The notes: generated by a model from the letters alone, not told the origin. DNA of 64,000 bases from Liolophura sinensis (GCF_032854445.1 NC_088307.1:28002547-28066546); one strand, 5' to 3'. Numbered from the stretch's first letter, positions 48,323 to 60,540 are shown. Translations and numbers: made by a program.

Positions 48323-49598
48323 AACAGACGGGCAAACAGACCGTCAAACAGAACGGTAAACAGGCCGGCAAAAAGACCGGCAAACAACCCATCAAACAGA
48401 CCGTCAAACAGACTGGTAAACAGACCGGTAAACAGATCGGCAAACGGACCGTTTTAAACAGACCGTTTTAAACAGAACGGCAAACAGACCGTCAAACAGG
48501 CCGGCAAACAGACCGTCAAAAAGACCGGTAAACATACCGGCAAAGAGACTGGCAGAAAGACCGGCAAAAAGACCGGCAAACAGACCGTCCAAAAGACTGG
48601 TAAACAGACCGTCAATACAGACCGGCAAACAGACCGGTAAACACACCGGTGGAAAGACCGGCAAACAGACCGTCAAAAGACTGGTAAACAGACCGGCAAA
48701 CAGACCGGTAAACATACCGGCAAACAGGCCGTAAAAAAGACCGGAAAACAGACCGCCAAGCAGACCGGCAAACGGACCGTCAAAAAGACCGGCAAATGGA
48801 CCGGCAAACAGACATTCAAACAGACCGGCAAACAGGCCGTCAAATAGACCGTCAAACATACCGGCAAACATACCGTCAAAAAGACCGGCAAAAAGACCGG
48901 CAAACGGACCGTAAAAAAGACCGGCAAATGGACCGCCAAACAGACCGGTAAACAGACCGACAAACAGACAGTCAATACAGACCGGCAAACAGACCTGTAA
49001 ACAGACCGGCGGAAAGACCGGTAAACAGACCGGCAAACAGACCGTCAAACAGAACGGTAAACAAACCGTCAAACAGACCGGCAAATGGACCGCCAAACAG
49101 ACCGTAAAAAAGACCGGCAAACAGACAGTCAATACAGACCGGTAAACAGACCGGCGGAAAGACCGGTAAACAGACGGGAAACAGACCGTCAAACAGAACG
49201 GTAAACAGACCGTCAAACAGACCGGCAAACAGACCGTCAAACAGACCGTCAAAACATACCAGCAAACAGACCGGCAAACAGACCGTCAATACAGACCGAC
49301 AAACAGACCGGTAAACAGACCGGCGGAAAGACCGGTAAACAGACCGGCAAACAGACCGTCAAAAAGACTGGTAAACAGACCGGCAAACAGACCGGTAAAC
49401 AGACCGGCAGACAGACCGTAAAAAAGACCGGAAAACAGACCGCCAAACAGATCGGCAAACAGGCCGGTAAACACACCGGCAAACAGATCGTCAAACAGAC
49501 CGGTAAACAGATCGGCAAACAGACCGGCAAACATTCCATCAAGCAGACCGGCAAACAAACAGGTAAATGGACCGTCAAAAAGACCGGCAAACAGTCGG
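48323..49598 (-). repeat. 12-bp minisatellite, about 106 copies, with higher-order structure
   Basis: Plus-strand unit AAACAGACCGGC with variants (CCGTCA, CCGGTA). It covers 1.28 kb. A marker variant GTCAATACAG recurs at 48611, 48971, 49128 and 49285, the last three exactly 157 bp apart, which shows expansion in larger blocks. Minus-strand frames of up to 282 codons (VCLPVCLT repeats) result from the period of four codons. Confidence 0.96.
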
Positions 49599-50520
49599 AT
49601 ACTTTTTCGCAGTTAAAATATGTATCTACCCCCTGGAGATTTCATGAGTTTTCTTTAAACTTGTGTGAGCTGTCTGCCTAAAAAAAAAATTGATCAGTGT
49701 ACAATCTTTAAAAATTGAAAAGTATCTGCCCATTCCAGAGGGTTCTTTTTCCTGCTCCATGCACGTTTATATTTTAATAAACTGTTTTGGAGCATTTTTG
49801 TTCTAGAAGTTGGCCATTTCATGTGCGATCTACTTGTACATCAACGAGCTCATGTTTATCCTATTTGTAAACACACGCCACAAAAGCAGTTTCACCTAAG
49901 CACCTATATCCATGATCTATAGTTAGCAGAAACGGTCTCTCGGTTTTGATTAATTGCGCATGCGTTTGTTTACACGCCCAGTCAAATTCCGCTGCGCACG
50001 CTACATCCGGGCTATCGGGAGAACGGCGCGTGCCGCCCTGGTAACTTGACCAGTGTCCACACAGGGGTATATTTTCCTGGATTAATGTGCTTATAACTCG
50101 TCTCTTTTTTCAATAATCAATTCTTAACTCCCACCCCCGCACTACCCATCTCTTAAAAAAATGATACAAAGTATAAGTAAGATGGTGTAAGATACCAGTG
50201 TTAACATCTTACCATCTTAACAACATTACCCCGTGTAATATTTACACAACATCATAATGACTGTTTGTAGATTGTTATAAAATGTTAGATTTCATTATAT
50301 TGAACATTTATATTGCGGCATATAAGTGCTGTTAATTTGACATAGCATAGAATGGTTAAATTCAATACTTTTTAAACACTTTGCAAAGTGCTCAATTCTT
50401 AAATTAATCATAAGTAATACTGAAGCGAGGCACATTGGTAGAATTATGTTCGAAAGCCCAACTTCTGTATATAACAATGGGGAGGCGCTACATTTTTATC
50501 CCGTGAGGTGACGCTAGTGT
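49599..50520. other. Non-coding stretch with a possible NRF-1 site
   Basis: TTGCGCATGCGTTTG at about 49956-49970 resembles an NRF-1 promoter site, with CpG-richer sequence after it. No exon is visible beside it. Confidence 0.35.
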
Positions 50521-50542
50521 GAAGCAGGACCTCCAGCCTTGG

Positions 50543-50659
50543 TTACGTCAAGAATCGATTGTAGCGTAACGTCTACACCGTTACAATCTTTTGTAATGTC
50601 GTACTGTCTGTATTGTGACGTCATGATGATCATCATTTGACGTCAATAAAATGACGTCA
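50543..50659. promoter_or_regulatory. Cluster of three perfect CRE palindromes and a variant
   Basis: TGACGTCA occurs exactly at 50616-50623, 50638-50645 and 50652-50659, and the variant TTACGTCA at 50543-50550. The palindrome is the consensus site for CREB/ATF bZIP factors. Spacings (22 and 14 bp start to start) do not fit a simple tandem repeat. No adjacent exon is identified, so whether it is a promoter or an enhancer is open. Confidence 0.55.
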
Positions 50660-50833
50660 AGGTCCTGCAGTTGAGCGTTTCGCAGGTCTCCGTTGGCTAG
50701 GTTTATTCGACATGCCGGAGCAGTCATGACAGTTACTGATAAATTTAATTATACCATGATAACGACCAAGTAAGCAGAATAGTGGACGCAGACATATCAT
50801 GTCACATCGCAGACACTGCTGCTTGCATGGAGC

Positions 50834-50890
50834 TACAGATTATCACAACAGATTATCACAACAGATTATCACAACAGATTATCACAAATT
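50834..50890 (+). repeat. 13-bp tandem repeat, four copies
   Basis: CAGATTATCACAA repeated four times without change. Confidence 0.95.
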
Positions 50891-51015
50891 ATCGTTCTTA
50901 CTCCTTCATACTTTACAAAATTGTGCCTCTCTGATGAGTTAAAGATAGACTGTCTTACCTTCGTATAGGTTTTATATCTTCTTACATTTGGTCAGGCTAT
51001 GCATCTTTAGCTAGC

Positions 51016-51335
51016 TTGACCTTTGGACGGGTTTTATTATTTTCGGTCAGATATTATATCTTCGGAGAGGGCTTATATCGTCTATCATTGTTTTGTGCCT
51101 TGGGTAAGGTATTGTATCTTCTGTCAGGTTTTATATTTTCTGTTAGATTTTGTATCTTCTGTCAGGTTTTGTATCTTCTGTCAGGCTTTATATCTCTTGT
51201 CAGGCTTTTATGCCTTCGGTCAGATTTGATATCTTTGGCCAGGTTTTTATATCTTCGGTCATGTTTGATATCTTTGGTCATGTCTTTATACCTTCGGTCA
51301 GGTTTTTATATCTTCGGTCAGATTTGGTGACTTCT
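51016..51335 (+). repeat. Degenerate 19-20-bp minisatellite, about 16 copies
   Basis: Unit AGGTTTTATATCTTCGGTC with variation in length and sequence. T-rich on the plus strand. The open frames through it are by-products. Confidence 0.9.
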
Positions 51336-54300
51336 AATTGGTTCCATACCATTAGTTTTGGTTTACTTTTCGTCCGGTACAACGTTATTTAAACAAACAC
51401 CGAAGCGGTGAAGCTCAGAGGTACATTTCTCTTCTCCTTTGGCCCGAGTTATCAGGAAGTGGTATGAGTCGTAATTAACAATCTTACTGAATATTGGGAT
51501 TTTAAGTTTGATCGCCCGTGAAAAAATGATGAACTTTTTATACAAAAATAAATAACAAACACGTGGATATCAATAAACATATTAAATAACTTCACCTCAG
51601 AGTTGTTTTCTTGTCTAAGAGGTTTGTGGACAATTCTGATGCCAAACCCAAACAAGATATTCACTAAAATCATATTTGTTTCTCTTTTTATTGGGAATGC
51701 AATGAAGAAGAAATATGTGATTTTTGTTAGAACATCTAGAATTAGTCGACTCAGAGCTGTTCGTTTTATTAACCCTAAAAACAATGATAAAACTACAAGA
51801 AATTATTGTGTGAAATGTATTGTTGGTCAATAAAAAAATTGTGCTGTGGCAAAATTGAGAAGAAACTGTCAACAAAATTGCATGTTTTGGGGTTTAACGG
51901 CATTTTCAACAATACATGTATCCCATACCACGACGGTGTCTCTATGCAGAAGACACCCTGCAGATATTAACATTGTAAGAATCTCAATTCCGCCAATTAG
52001 AGTCATCGTCTGTATGAGATATGTGACTACATTTGTCACATTGACCAGCACGCACACTTATGGGAATATCGAACAAGGAAAGAAAACGGTTCACTCAATT
52101 ATTGTATGTGTCTCTGACTTTCACCTTTCTGAGACACGTGTATCCATTTTCTAAAAAAACACAGAACTTCCCGTGTCCAGGGCAGTTGACTGTTTACGCA
52201 TGCCAGTTTTTAGGATGTCCTTTATCGACAGCTGTCAGCAGGTCTACAAGTATATGTGTTCCGACATGAAAACGTCTAAGTAAACTTTGCAATAGCGATG
52301 TAATAAGAAAACCATTTTCATGATTTGCGGGCACAAGCTTCCTGGCGTGCGCATTTTAATTATGAGCCTCACGATCGCGGTCCAATAAACGTCAATCCCA
52401 TCACCACCATCAACAACAACATTGCTGTCCTCGCGTTAAAAGGTTCCAAGTTTTTGCCCTTTTTTGCAATGTTTGTCTTCGTATTACTTATTCCCACACA
52501 GTCATGATCTACGAAAAGAAAAACACCGACGTTTGACGATTTTAGGAACAACCTGCTCTGACTGGAAGGTTAAGATCTGCACACCATGAATTGGCCAGCG
52601 GAAGATAAAGGATCTTAAACTGGCGTTAGTGGGCATTCTCCGTCAAAGGTAGATCCTTTATCAAATACGAACCGACATTAATCTGGGTGTCGAAACATGC
52701 CAGTAGTCAACCGGTGTACAGCAATTCCAAACACAGCATTCTATTCTAGCCATCATAGACCTAAGAAGGTGAATGTATAAAATGTAAAGTAGGACGGATC
52801 CATGCAAAGGGCATCTATTTTCAATGAAGATGGAAAGTCGTAAGGCATGTTCTATGAGAATTAAACCACTATCCTCTTCGTCCAGCATAAAATTTCATAA
52901 CTGACTGCAACTCTCCGTATGTATCCAACCTGGTTACCTTGTTCAAGGCGATTCACCCGGAAGTTCTGGACACTCCATGAAGGAAAATAAAAGTGTAAAC
53001 ACCAGCCACATAAGCCTGTATGCATGTATCATACAGACCTATATCTATACTGCAATACGAATACACAATGAAATTTATCTTAGGGCCCCGTTTTCACGTG
53101 TTAAGAAGTCTGCCACTGATAATAGCATTATTATAACCAATAAACAGGCTAGACAAGCACTCGAACTAATAATCCTTTCAGCGGCGTGCACACACAGTTT
53201 GTTGCTCTTGTTGTTCGATTCGCTAGAGACAACTCGAAGTATCCAAGAAAGCAAATAAACGAAGCGATTTATTTTACTCCTTAACGATGATAAAGTTTTC
53301 TTAATGGGATTTACGCAAGCTATTGTTTATATTTAACGATTTGTTGGAGTTGCATTCCCGTTAAACTCCACCCTTCCGTTGGGCATCAATTAAATATATG
53401 AAGAAAAACAGAAAGAGTGAAATCACGGGAGTCTAAAATTTTACATCCGTAGAGCCATGTACGGAACTAATTCCAGTGTTGCTAAGACAGTGCTGAAGAC
53501 CGTAAATTTGGTATCTAAATGACAGACATCCGAGAAAAAAACCTCTGATTTGTAGTATGTAGGCGTGATCTACCTCCACGCACCCCGACGACAATCTATA
53601 TCTTACAAAAGCATTTGCTTTGTGATTGAATGTTTTTCTTATTCTTTCATTTTTGTGCATGTTTTTTTGTGTAGGGGTGGGGGTGAGGGTAGAGTGCAGT
53701 TGCCTTTTTTCACAAAGCTGTCGTAACTTTACGTTAAACGAAAACAATATGAAAGTTAAAATACAGGCTTTTTACGTCAGAAGATTAACGGTGAAACACA
53801 GCTTCCCGTCAATTTGCCTCAATAAGGGTTTTATTATAACTGTTCGTGTAAATGCATATAGTAGCAAATTGCACGCCCCTTAGCAACTTGGTTTAAGCGA
53901 AATTGCTTTAAAAATGTAGTGATCTTGATTGCAAATTGTCTTCATAGTGATTAAGCACGTATTTAGCCGTGTGACCTTCATGAAACCGGCTCCTGTCCTG
54001 GAAAATGCTGTAAAGGCAAACGCGAGTACAGTATAACTCTGTGCAACGCGCAGTGCGCCGTGTATATAGCCCAGCCCATAGCAAGTTTCTTACATGTGAC
54101 GATCATTGCTTACAGAGAGTTTCAATTACAGCGGGCATTCACAATATTATCATAAATCGAAAATCTCTGTAGCTGTTGTTTTTGTTTGTTTTCACCTGCT
54201 CTAATTGCTCTCTGCTTTAATTACCCAACATTTATTTAATCAGGATTTTAACAGTCTTTAAGAAAGTAAAGGATTCGTAGTTTCTGCTTAAGATGAAGAA

Positions 54301-54490
54301 CCAAATTGGTGGGCGGAATACATCAGATGAATGCTGGAATGAACGAGTGATGAATGATAATTGCTTACTGAACTTTTCTTTTTAATCCGAAATAGCATCA
54401 ATAGTCTTACGTAGAAGACCAAACGTCTGCGTGAAGTTACGTTTCTCATGGTGCCACTTGTCGAACGGAAATAGGACAAATAGATATATC
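51336..54490. other. Non-coding stretch with family A fragments
   Basis: Family A remnants at about 52790-52880 (GGACGGATCCATGCAAAGG) and 53800-53950 (AATAAGGGTTTTATTATAAC, AGTAGCAAATTGCACGCCCC). The overlapping open frames at 51603-51875 on both strands carry no recognisable motif. Confidence 0.5.
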
Positions 54491-54499
54491 ATAAGACGA

Positions 54500-54600
54500 C
54501 ACAATTTGTCACACGACGTGATTTGTGATGCGATTTGTGACAGGACGCGATTGGTCACATGACGCGATTTGTCACCACGACGCGAGTTTTGTCTGACTAA
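54500..54600. repeat. Degenerate ~18-20-bp repeat
   Basis: Four or five units around GACGCGATTTGTCAC / GATGCGATTTGTGAC. Confidence 0.7.
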
Positions 54601-56020
54601 TCTAACCGACGAGTCGATACGACAAATGGTACAGCTTTGGACGCGGCTTTTCCTGGAGTCGTTTGGACACTGTGATAGTTGATTGACACGTTGCAAAATG
54701 AAAAAAAAATATATTAGTTCTGAGTCTAGCACAGGATCCTTGGCGATTCCATGGTCGCCAAGGCCGGTGTTTATGTATTAAAGCCTCCTCCACAGCTTCA
54801 TTGTCCATATGCCTATAGCCGCATTGTCACCTTCTGAGAAAACCCAAATTACAAAGTGCAATCGGTCAGACAAGGCCTGGATTTGACTCCATAACTAGAG
54901 CGTCTAGGGCTGTGTGAATATTGCAGATGTGTGAAGATACGGTCTCCGTAATTGTGTACACATCCTAGACCTGTCAAAACTGGGCGTACAGATGTACCGA
55001 CACGCACGTGTGTTGTCAAATTGTGTGTTGTTAAAATTACTGCATACAGTTTTGTTCATAATAATGTTAATAAACACAATCTTGAACGTTACCGGTATAA
55101 CGTTTGTTGAAATCTTGTTGAAAGACGCCTCCTGAATACATTATATGCTACTCTCGGGGCGAAAGTCTTAAAGCATTATATATGTAATAACCCCTGCGAG
55201 TAAAGCGTAGATACTTGTAGCAAGGTTGGCCTCTAAACATTGAATTTATACATATTTACCGACCGTTACATGTATATTCATTTACTTATTAAAGTATCTA
55301 AATATTTATTGTATTTGGCGCTTTATCCCTATATATACCTTCTACAGAGACAATTGTTTTAGAACCACAGAAAGAAGTGTACACAGTTGGCATAGTACCG
55401 TTTCTTTTTATATCCATGGATAACTCTAGAACTGTGTCGCCCTAAGAAGTATTTTTCTTTTACATGCAACGAAAAAAACGTCCATCTTTGCAATCAATAA
55501 AAAAATCTGGTTTTCAACACCATGAATGCCAAATATGAGCACACACACATGACTCAAATCCCTCATATTCCTCTCTGTTCTGGCGGAAGGAAATCTCCTT
55601 AGGTATTTTCCATAACAAATTCATAGTATTATCCATTCTAGTTATACTATCAGCTTTGGCACTGGAGAACAGGCCCCCCAGATCACGAAGAGATCTTAGA
55701 CTTAAGTTAAAATTTCAAACCACTTTAAAATTATTATTTCTTGCATATCACGTAAACTCTTTGAGCTAACATTTAAAATCGGTTTGTTTGTGTTTGTATC
55801 TCTAAAAAGGGCAAGAGCGTCTCTGAGGCACTATGAACTTAAATTTATTTACTAAGATGGTCGAACGAGAATTCTAATAGTTACGCGCGTAATGACTTTT
55901 GTGGCTCAGTTTTGTATCCTTGCTATAGGTAGATTCGCAAAGTAATCTCTGGGCTTCGGGTGAATTACATAATATATAGAAACACTTATTGCACGCTTCA
56001 CGAGACCACGGTATATACGA
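54601..56020. other. Non-coding stretch, nothing recognised
   Basis: AT-rich; no exon, RNA gene or repeat that I can support. Confidence 0.5.
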
Positions 56021-56029
56021 ACGTACAGC

Positions 56030-56190
56030 TTAGACAGTAATACCAGGGTAGCAACAACCGTGTGATAGTTGACAAATGAACAAACGCAACCGGTGAAATG
56101 CGACTTCTTGCCAGTTTACCGCTGTTACAGTTTTATTCTAACTTTGCATGCAAACTCTTAAATAGTAGCAAATTACATGCCCCCTAGCAC
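56030..56190 (+). repeat. Dispersed repeat family A copy
   Basis: GTGTGATAGTTGACAAATG, CAACCGGTGAAATGCGAC, TTACAGTTTTATTCTAACT, AGTAGCAAATTACATGCCCC. This single-copy version links the 42-bp and 53-bp minisatellite units in one continuous stretch. Confidence 0.7.
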
Positions 56191-56273
56191 TTATACATGT
56201 GATTTTCAGTAGACCAAGCTATGTACGACCTATCTGAGAATATACAATCCTTTAAACATATACTTTTAGAAAC

Positions 56274-56356
56274 CTGCAATGAGCTGAACTTGAACTCACA
56301 GCGACCGCATTGATGAGAGGCTCCTGGGTCATCCGGCAAGGTTTTAGTCAAGGCTC
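56274..56356 (-). mobile_element. Family 1 SINE, tRNA-like head only
   Basis: Plus strand TGAACTTGAACTCACAGCGA, CCGCATTGATGAGAGGCTCC, TGGGTCATCCGGCAAGG is the reverse complement of the B box and head. The body and tail are missing, the opposite of the usual 5' truncation. Confidence 0.8.
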
Positions 56357-57118
56357 TGTTGTTTGGCCAAGAAAACATATGAAAGTATAACGTTTTTTGC
56401 GTCATACTTATCACCAAGCTTTACAGGATTTCCACATTTGCTGACAGATCCCCTTCTGGCTGTTAGTTTTGATGCCTATGTTGTCAATAGAATGTATACA
56501 GAACCTAACAGCTGTTTGCTTTTTGACCAGCAACACAGTTAAAAAAAACTATTGTTCGTTGGGCTCCGTTTTCGTTTTTTTTTAAATGCAAACTGTGTCT
56601 TGTCCTTTGATCTGTCTGTATGTGGTTTAGTTTCAGGATTTTGTGATGATTCACAAGGCCAACGGCTTTTTCTCATCTGAAGTTTTGGCAAGACAGAGTC
56701 ACATGCCCCATACATAAACTGTACAACACATTACGGGGGACAGCCGCTTCTACAGGGCCGGAATGTAACGATTGTTTGCCAGTAAAATACGTACATGATG
56801 TCCTTGAGACAAATCTTTATTAATAAAGTCTAAGGAATATAATATGTGTGCTCGCATTGGACAGATGTTTTTGATTCGCCAACATTCGGAAAATAAACGT
56901 GATTGGATGAAATGGATGGGAAAACGTTCCAAAAAGTTTGCTCTGAGTAACCCGGATTTGCTTGACAAATACATAACTGTTACCGGAGAAAGACATTTAA
57001 GTATAGCTGAACATAATACAGATGTCAACTGAAATATTTGATAAACGAAGTCATCGATGTAAAACGCTCTAGTTACCATCAGAAACCCCGAGCTCTATGC
57101 AGTATTATAAAAGACGCA
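56357..57118. other. Non-coding stretch, nothing recognised
   Basis: Overlapping open frames at 56750-57079 (minus) and 56844-57032 (plus) have no known domain and no splice support. Confidence 0.4.
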
Positions 57119-57119
57119 C

Positions 57120-57840
57120 AGCACAGAGAGTAAAACCAGAGTAGAGACCACAGGGTGATATTTGGCATATGGTCACAGCTACGACCTCAACCATATTTTA
57201 CAAAAACAGCTTTAGTCTAAAGTACCTGCTAGCTTTATACCGTTTTGAACGGTAACTGGTTCATGAGATGATGAATACACAATTCAGTGAATAATAGCAG
57301 AACAACGACAACAGCGTGATAGTTAACAAATGGTCACACGTAACCGGTGAAATAAGGCCTATAGTTAACAAATGGTTACACGTAACCGGTGAAATAAGGC
57401 CTATAGTTAACAAATGGTCACACGTAACCGGTGAAATCAGGCCTAAAGTTAACAGATGGTCACACGTAACCGCTGAAATACGGTCTATAGTTAACAAATG
57501 GTCACACGTAACCGGTGAAATAAGGCCTATAGTTAACAAATAGTCACACGTAACCGGTGAAATAAGGTCTATAGTTAACAAATGGTCACACGTAACCGGT
57601 GAGATAAGGCCTTTTGTCCATTTACCACGGTTAGGGTTTATTCTAATTGATAACGTAAATGTTTAAAAAGTAGCAAATTACAGCCCGTAGCACAAGGGTG
57701 ATGGGAGAAATGAGTAAAAAAATGTAATTGATTAGGCGTTGTTGGTCACACATAACCCCTGAAATTCGGATTTCATTTACACCAATTAGCGTTTTATTTT
57801 GGCTGTTCATATAAATGCTTAACTAGTCACAGCTGAGACG
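57120..57840 (+). repeat. Family A copy with a 42-bp minisatellite, seven units
   Basis: The array runs 57319-57612 with exactly 42-bp units starting ATAGTTAACAAATGGTCAC and containing ACGTAACCGGTGAAATAAGG. It is followed by GGGTTTATTCTAATTGATAA and AGTAGCAAATTACAGCCCG, the next segments of family A. Confidence 0.95.
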
Positions 57841-58480
57841 ACCCAAGGCCCAGGTCATGAATTTTCTTATGTGTTTAACGTAACGTGTTGCAGTAAAATC
57901 TGTACTTTTTACTAGTTTTATTTATCTTTTAAAACTAGCAGCGTATTAAGTATTAAGCTTGTTGAATACATAAACTCGTTGGAGGTGCCTTGTCAGCCTT
58001 GGTTCCACGTGCCACGGTGTTACAGTTGTAGGTGGCAGGGGCACGTATGGGTGAGATGTAACGTCTTCTCTTCAAGGATTCAATGGGGTGACACACTTGC
58101 AGTGTACCTAACTAACTGGTGGAAAATCTATATGTGAAGATAACTGAGGCAAGTGTTGAAAGGGAGATTGAGGGAAAGTGAGGGTAAGGTGATGGGGGTG
58201 GAGTTTGTACAGATGATACACGAGGTACAGAAATCGTTTACGGAAGCCGGTGCTATGTTTGCTCGGTCCGGGGTTGTTTTGAGCCGAACCGGCGTGGACG
58301 GAGGTGATGAAGAGCACTATGCGGTTCGTGTTTGCCCTGGTCGTCAATACAGATGACTGGCCAGCTAAAAGAGCAGGCGACGCAGACGTATTTGTATAAG
58401 GCTCGACACATCGGCCGCCGCTAAAACCAACAAATAAACATTGTCTTACCTGCAGTAATCTATTTAATCGTGGACTGAGG
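57841..58480. other. Flank upstream of a candidate promoter
   Basis: Slightly more GC-rich. A 67-codon plus-strand frame (58153-58356) shows no known domain. Nothing else supported. Confidence 0.4.
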
Positions 58481-58483
58481 GGC

Positions 58484-58490
58484 TATATAA
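58484..58490 (+). promoter_or_regulatory. Candidate TATA box with initiator
   Basis: TATATAA in a GC-rich setting, followed at 34 bp by TTCTCAGACAG, whose TCAGAC fits an initiator with A at 58518. The spacing suits a Pol II core promoter. A good splice donor follows 150 bp downstream. Confidence 0.45.
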
Positions 58491-58517
58491 CCTCCTCGCC
58501 CAGTCACAGCGGTTCTC

Positions 58518-58667
58518 AGACAGTCCTAGCCAGCACGCTGTGACGATAACAGTTAATCAAACTTATATCACACCGGCTTTCTGGCAAACAACAAAAAGGC
58601 TTTAAAAGAACATTTCGACCTCAACAGGTGTATTAACTCGAGGATAAGAAAAGGCTGATTGAATCAG
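58518..58667 (+). other. Candidate non-coding first exon (5' UTR)
   Basis: Runs from the inferred start site to GAATCAG|GTAAGC, a near-consensus donor at 58668. It has no long open frame with a start codon, so it would be 5' UTR. The next exon may be near 60015-60166. Confidence 0.35.
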
Positions 58668-59149
58668 GTAAGCTCAAGAACGTTTGATACATTGTATGAT
58701 TTAATCTTAAATTATATTTCATTGTCTCAAACTTTATAGGATGCGTCTTGATGATATTGTTCAAACTCACCTCGATCTTCTCTCAGTTTTTTTTAGAGAT
58801 GTATTACATGCGTGATCAGTACCACATTTTGATCAATACGATTGACAGTAATTTATTAAGTTCTAAACTAAGTACTTTATTTAAAATCAATTTGTCCGGG
58901 ATTTGTTGTCTCTTATGTGTGTAATGAATAGATGGGCTCGGTTCCTTTCCCTCTGCTCTTTGTATGAATCATTACTGCAGTCGTAATACTCTTGCGTAAG
59001 GAGTGTAGGTACATTCGGTAAAATAAATAAATGATTTACAGTTGCGCAACGGTCAGTGAGAAGACATTTCCGTTGAGGCAGAAAAGAAGAGACTGAGCAA
59101 GAGACGCTTAAGTTGGTACTTTTTAAAATTTAACATGAACGTAATAAAA

Positions 59150-59395
59150 CAGTAACTGAGGTAAATAGACAAGAGGCCATATTTCACCGCAAACTTGTGA
59201 CCATTTGACAGCTATCACACTGTCGTAGCTGCTCTTGATTTACTCCTTATGCTGTAGCTGTATTTCACCGGTTTCGTGTGACCATTTGCCAGCTATAAAA
59301 CTGTGGTTGCTACTCTGGTCTTACTCTGTATGCTGTAGCTGTATTTCGCTGATTACGTGTAACCATTTGCCGGCTATTACACTGTGAGTTATATC
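59150..59395 (-). repeat. 81-bp tandem repeat, 2.7 copies, from family A
   Basis: Starts of the ATTTCACCG / ATTTCGCTG motif at 59181, 59262 and 59343 are 81 bp apart. Units contain GTGTGACCATTTGCCAGCTA, the reverse complement of the family A segment that is also amplified at 57.3 kb. Confidence 0.8.
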
Positions 59396-60031
59396 TTAAT
59401 TCGATATAAATTGCAAAACTCGTGGCAGTTCAGATTGACTTCACATGGAGGAGATACACATCATACATCCGAATAGTTCCTAAGTTTGTGAGGGAATCAT
59501 TGTGTTATTATTTCTGGTTTGTTATCTCCATGTAAAACTTATCACCTCTTTTCAAATGTACCTTTATCCCATGGCACTGAGGAGATTGTTTGATATTTAG
59601 CTACTAAAGTTCACTCCATGCAACTTTCCTTTATCATTGAAAACTTTTAACAGCTTCTTGTCCCTATTCTGTGTCTAGTTCCTTGCTATACATATGTTGT
59701 AATTGTGTTTGTAACACTGTTATGGAAACGGACCTTGCTATTATTGACTTTGAACAGGCGTTATGGATGCTTAGTGGTATACGAATGTTTGTCCTGATGC
59801 CTAATTACGACGTAAATTAATCGAAATAAAACCATAATCCTTTAAACTACGTTAACGAATTAAGTTAACGAACCTGTTATTCTGTTACCAAACACAATGA
59901 ATGACATCATAAGATGTCTGAGACAACTGTTTTATGTGCGTATATCTGAACTACTTGTTGAGCTTCTATACACAAGATAATCTCGAAAAACCGCATGTCA
60001 ATAAGGGTGGACAGAAATTCCAATGTAATTG

Positions 60032-60166
60032 ATGTGGTCAATCGAGAGTCTCTTGGACCTTCGCACATTGTTGCCGTTTTCGGTGGTTCTTGGAATCTTG
60101 TTATTTGCTGACGTTCCTGTAGAACCAAACATTAAATCGAAGTCCTTCTTCCTCTACACGTCGACG
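60032..60166 (+). CDS. Candidate first coding exon with a signal-peptide-like N-terminus
   Basis: ATG at 60032 opens 45 codons: MWSIESLLDLRTLLPFSVVL, then GILLFADVPVEPNIKSKSFF and LYTST, ending in phase 0 at ACG|GTAAGA. The hydrophobic stretch at residues 14-25 followed by ADV suggests a signal peptide. A weak acceptor may lie at 60014 (GTGGACAG), and an ATG-TAA start-stop pair at 60023 precedes the start. Together with the TATA box and donor at 58.5 kb this could be a secreted-protein gene continuing right. I could not find a convincing next exon. One speculative option is the acceptor at about 63092, giving a short phase-0 frame with two cysteines. Confidence 0.3.
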
Positions 60167-60209
60167 GTAAGAGAAAATCACTACCTTTTCACACCAGAGT
60201 GTGATGATT

Positions 60210-60540
60210 AGCATCTGGACAGGTGGACGATAAACACAGCAAGTGAAGTATCCAAACCAGAGTTCAAACCGTCAACCGGAAAAATAACACCCAACCTCAA
60301 ATTCCCAGAGACTAGTGTCATTGTATTAGTGTATAGACCAGGATTCTGATGGTGGACTAGGCATCCCCGAGACCTGGTCCCTTTGCATTGTACTAATGTT
60401 ACAATGTATGTTAATTGTAATGACAGCACAGCAGTTTGATTAATTCTGGGCCAGCGACGTCTGATAAATTGTAATCAACATCACTGCATTTTTTCACTTA
60501 ATTCTGCCATGGTGCTAGCGGCGTGTGAATTGCTACTGTT
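60210..60540. other. Non-coding stretch, nothing recognised
   Basis: Would be intronic if the candidate exon at 60032 is real. No motif seen. Confidence 0.4.

Noticed and set aside
48404-49252. Minus-strand open frame of 282 codons with VCLPVCLT repeats
   Set aside because: It lies wholly in the 12-bp array; a period divisible by three keeps frames open. No signal peptide, domain or splice context.
56750-57079. Overlapping open frames on both strands (109 codons minus, 62 plus)
   Set aside because: Neither shows a domain; both-strand openness without other evidence is not enough.
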